In this document: piece after piece, positions 61,509-64,000 of the stretch
Layout of the letters: every line of letters starts with the position of its first letter
Position numbering within the stretch: the stretch's first letter is position 1
Source of the DNA: Nautilus pompilius
Taxonomy: Eukaryota > Mollusca > Cephalopoda > Nautilida > Nautilidae
DNA length: 64,000 nt
Assembly: GCA_018389105.1 (NCBI GenBank)
Contig: JACATO010002451.1
Location: forward strand, 3,054,501 to 3,118,500
Direction: 5' to 3'
Position numbers and translations under genes: made by a program
The notes under the pieces: generated by a model
The model's database searches: none
What the model was told of the DNA's origin: nothing
Seen by the model: the letters and a program-made list of their open reading frames with translations, nothing else

Positions 61509-62070
61509 AGCATGGTGAAGAACAAATTTATTAGTGACATAAGACATGAACTGAAAACAGTGGATTGTGTATAAAAAGTGGGATTATCTTGTTGATTTTC
61601 TTTTTTATGTTTACATATGTGTTTTTGTTTATGAGATGCAAATGGCTACTGCTGACTCTTCTGTTGTGTGCGTGTGGTTGCTTTCTACAAAATCCGGTGT
61701 TAAAATTGTAAGAATATTTTTATATGCATTTTAAAGTTTTTCAGCTGTAGCTCCAATGGTGAGTAAATTGTTTGTTTTCAACTATTCTATTAAGAAAGAT
61801 GTACAGTGAATATCCCATTATCTCAGAAAAATGGTAAATGTTTTCCTAATCTTAGTAGCATACACGGTTGTGTAAACTCACTTTTCAAGCCAACATAAAA
61901 TGTAGATCTATATAACCATTAAAATGAAAATCACCATATTAAAACTTTGGTTAGACATCTAGAATATGCAGTCCAGGTTTGGTGTCCTTACCGTATTAGT
62001 GATGTTGATGCACTTTGAATGGAATAATTTGTATGTTTGTGGAGGGGGGATTTAAAGGGTAAGAACAGGT
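61509..62070 (+). other. CREBL2 exon B 3' UTR region
   Basis: Presumed 3' UTR of the short form. No AATAAA seen in the first 500 bases, so the UTR may run into or beyond the hAT relic. Confidence 0.4.
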
Positions 62071-62925
62071 ATGTATTTGAGGAAGAAACTGAGCTCAAAG
62101 ATGCAAAAAATTTTACATTTATCAAGGTATTTGGTGCTGAATATGGGGATTTGCACCTCCATTCAGAAGTACAGTTGGTATCTTTTGCATTTCTTTTCCC
62201 TGAGAAGAGATCCTCTTATTTCTTGAAAAGAAAATGGGCAACACCAACCATTTTAAAGAGCATTTGGAAGACTTAGTTTCTTTGCTCATTGGTTTTCCTA
62301 ACAGATACAACTGCTTACCTCAATGTACTTGATCTCCGACTACAGGGTAAAGATCGGAATATATCTACAGTATTCTTATGGGCAACACTGATGCATTTCA
62401 CAAAAACTAGAATTGCTTAATGCATCCCTTCAGAAGAATGATATCATATCATGCCTCAAATTTTCAATTGAGACTGATGTTGATTTTCATACTTCAAATA
62501 TACTGTAAGGTATCTCAGCAGAGTTCATGGCCAGATTTATGGATTTTGAGGGTTCAGATCTAGTACTCAACTGTTTGATAATCTGATGGAAGTGCCAGTT
62601 GAGCCGCAAGTCCTAGGTCTTCAGCCATACCTGTGTGAACTGCAGATTGAGCCTTATCTTCCCAAGAAGAATGAAATACATGAAAGCTGCTGGAAATTTG
62701 TTCCAAAGGATCACTTCCCAACTTGAAGGATTTTGCTTTGAAGATGTGTTCTGTTCAGAGGCATCTTCATTTGTGAAAGTGCATTTTTTATCATGAAAAA
62801 TATAAAACAAAATGTTGCAACAAAATTGTAAATGACACATTGGAACTTTGCCTTCAACTGGCCACCACAAAATCTGATGTGGACGCTGGAGATTTAGCAG
62901 CAAAAGTTTTGGTTTGCTGAGATTA
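62070..62925 (+). mobile_element. Degenerate hAT transposase, C-terminal half (ZBED5/GTF2IRD2-like)
   Basis: Plus-strand fragments in family order are EYGDLHLHSEVQLVS (about 62140) and LCSLVFLTDTTAYLNVLDLR with LQGKDRNIS (about 62283-62362). Then PLEVPVEPQVLGLQPYLCELQ and KFVPKDHFPT follow, and the dimerisation region CESAFFIMKNIKQNVATK (in a shifted frame) with LATTKSDVDAGDLAAK (about 62860-62910). These match the order in hAT proteins of the GTF2IRD2/ZBED5/SCAND3 type (YGD-HTEVRWLS, FL-DITAHLN-LN-KLQGKD, then the CEQLFS-MN-NK region). Frameshifts and stops throughout. Confidence 0.8.
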
Positions 62926-64000
62926 CTGTTTGAAATCTTTTATGTTGCATCTATTTAATATGAATATTCTGTTTTGTTGTTTTTTACTTGTAGCCTTGAG
63001 TAATTTTTGCTTTCAAGCACTAATGTCTTTGCTTTTGTCCATATCTGGTAGGCTGAATGCAAATGTGCTTGTCCAAGTTCTATAGTGCTGCAGGGATCAT
63101 CTGTTACATCATCTAAATGAATACATAGGTCCTAATAAAGTGGCTAACCAGTGTATACATAAATCAAACCTGAAATATGTACATTTCTGTCAGATAATTC
63201 ATTTATAGTAGTAAAATTAGTATGGCAGATCTCTTTCTCTCTCTTTATATATATACACACACGCACACACTACACTGTCAGGAAACTAAAATGGGAATTA
63301 AAAATGTACTTTTCAAATTTTAACCCTGAACTGATTAATACTTTGTTGTTAATAGTCCAGGGAGGTAATTTGTATTGATCAATAGACAGTGGAATCTTAA
63401 TGGGTCTTTTGTTTTTTTCCATAAATGCCTATTTGTTAAAGAAAAAAATGTAGTAAGTGCATGAATCAATGCTGTAATCAGTTAAGTATTGAAGATCGAA
63501 ATGTAACAAGTTATTTAACATGTCCAAAGGTGACTATAATCTAACAGCATCTACCTGTAATAAAAAGTTATGATAAAGATTTTTTTCTATAGAAATTTCT
63601 TTAAAATATCAATATTTGTGGCACTTTTATAAAACTAGTTTTGAGAAGTTTGTGGTGTCAAAATAAATTGGTAAATTATATTTGGTTTCAAATCTCAATC
63701 AATGAAACACTACTGCAACATGGCTAATGACTCTGATGGCTTTCTAGTGATTCATCAGAGAAGGTTAGCAGATATAAATCTTCATTTTTATTGATGTGTG
63801 AGATAACAAAGTGTTCATGTTGTCTGTCTGTCTGGCATTTATTATGGAGTTGTTGATAGCTGCTGATGGTTTGCAGTGAGAAAAGATGTGTTGAGCTGCC
63901 ATTACCTGTGTCAAAAGGCTCTAGAACTTCATTTTTAGACAAAAGGAGAGTCCAGCAGAACCCATGTGATGAGCTAGTGAAGAAACCATGCCAAGGAGGT
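62926..64000. other. Terminal stretch, no gene recognised
   Basis: AT-rich with a short CT/TA/CA-rich tract at 63230-63270 and AATAAA words near 63133 and 63561. A 72-codon minus frame at 63724-63942 resembles nothing known to me. Confidence 0.5.

Overview
The window is animal nuclear DNA. It is AT-rich and mostly intronic or intergenic, with canonical splice sites, a few short well-conserved exons, microsatellites and many decayed DNA transposons. I see no bacterial operons, rRNA or tRNA genes, and no CRISPR arrays. The genes are conserved across bilaterians. The intron sizes, the transposon mix and the recurring AGGGAGATAA palindromes suggest an invertebrate, perhaps a mollusc, but I cannot name a species. 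Gene names rest on my memory of human family members, not on a search.

Layout. (1) Positions 1-17747, plus strand: the last six coding exons of an exostosin-like 3 (EXTL3) gene, covering most of the C-terminal GT64 domain (288 residues); the N-terminal part lies upstream of the window. (2) 17748-25528: 3' UTR and the space between two convergent genes, including a GC-richer promoter-like island (about 22600-23850) that contains a mariner relic. (3) 25529-30849, minus strand: a complete-looking three-exon TMEM205-like gene (203 residues). Its first intron holds a 2.36 kb piggyBac relic with both ends and TTAA-like flanks still visible. (4) 30850-41100: a transposon graveyard (Tc1 relic, direct repeats, a hAT-like relic, and a broken member of a multi-copy family I cannot name). 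(5) 41100-61508 or beyond, plus strand: a CREBL2-like bZIP gene with a GC-rich promoter carrying two perfect CRE palindromes, one bZIP exon (43794-43997) and two competing terminal exons (50535-51107 and 61413-61508). (6) 52069-62925: Tc1-like, Tigger-like, mariner-type MITE and hAT relics in and after the interval between those two terminal exons.

Most notable points. First, the CREBL2-like gene appears to have two homologous, in-phase, mutually exclusive last exons. One gives a protein of about 98 residues like vertebrate CREBL2. The other gives 257 residues with a long Ser/Asn/Asp-rich acidic tail. Second, the piggyBac relic has a dense array of heat-shock-element motifs, including a five-unit alternating array, directly upstream of its transposase start, which suggests a heat-responsive transposon promoter. 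Third, an EXTL3 intron carries a tandem duplication of an acceptor plus exon start, and another EXTL3 intron begins with GC. Fourth, CTCF-like motifs lie near the TMEM205 3' end and in the CREBL2 promoter.
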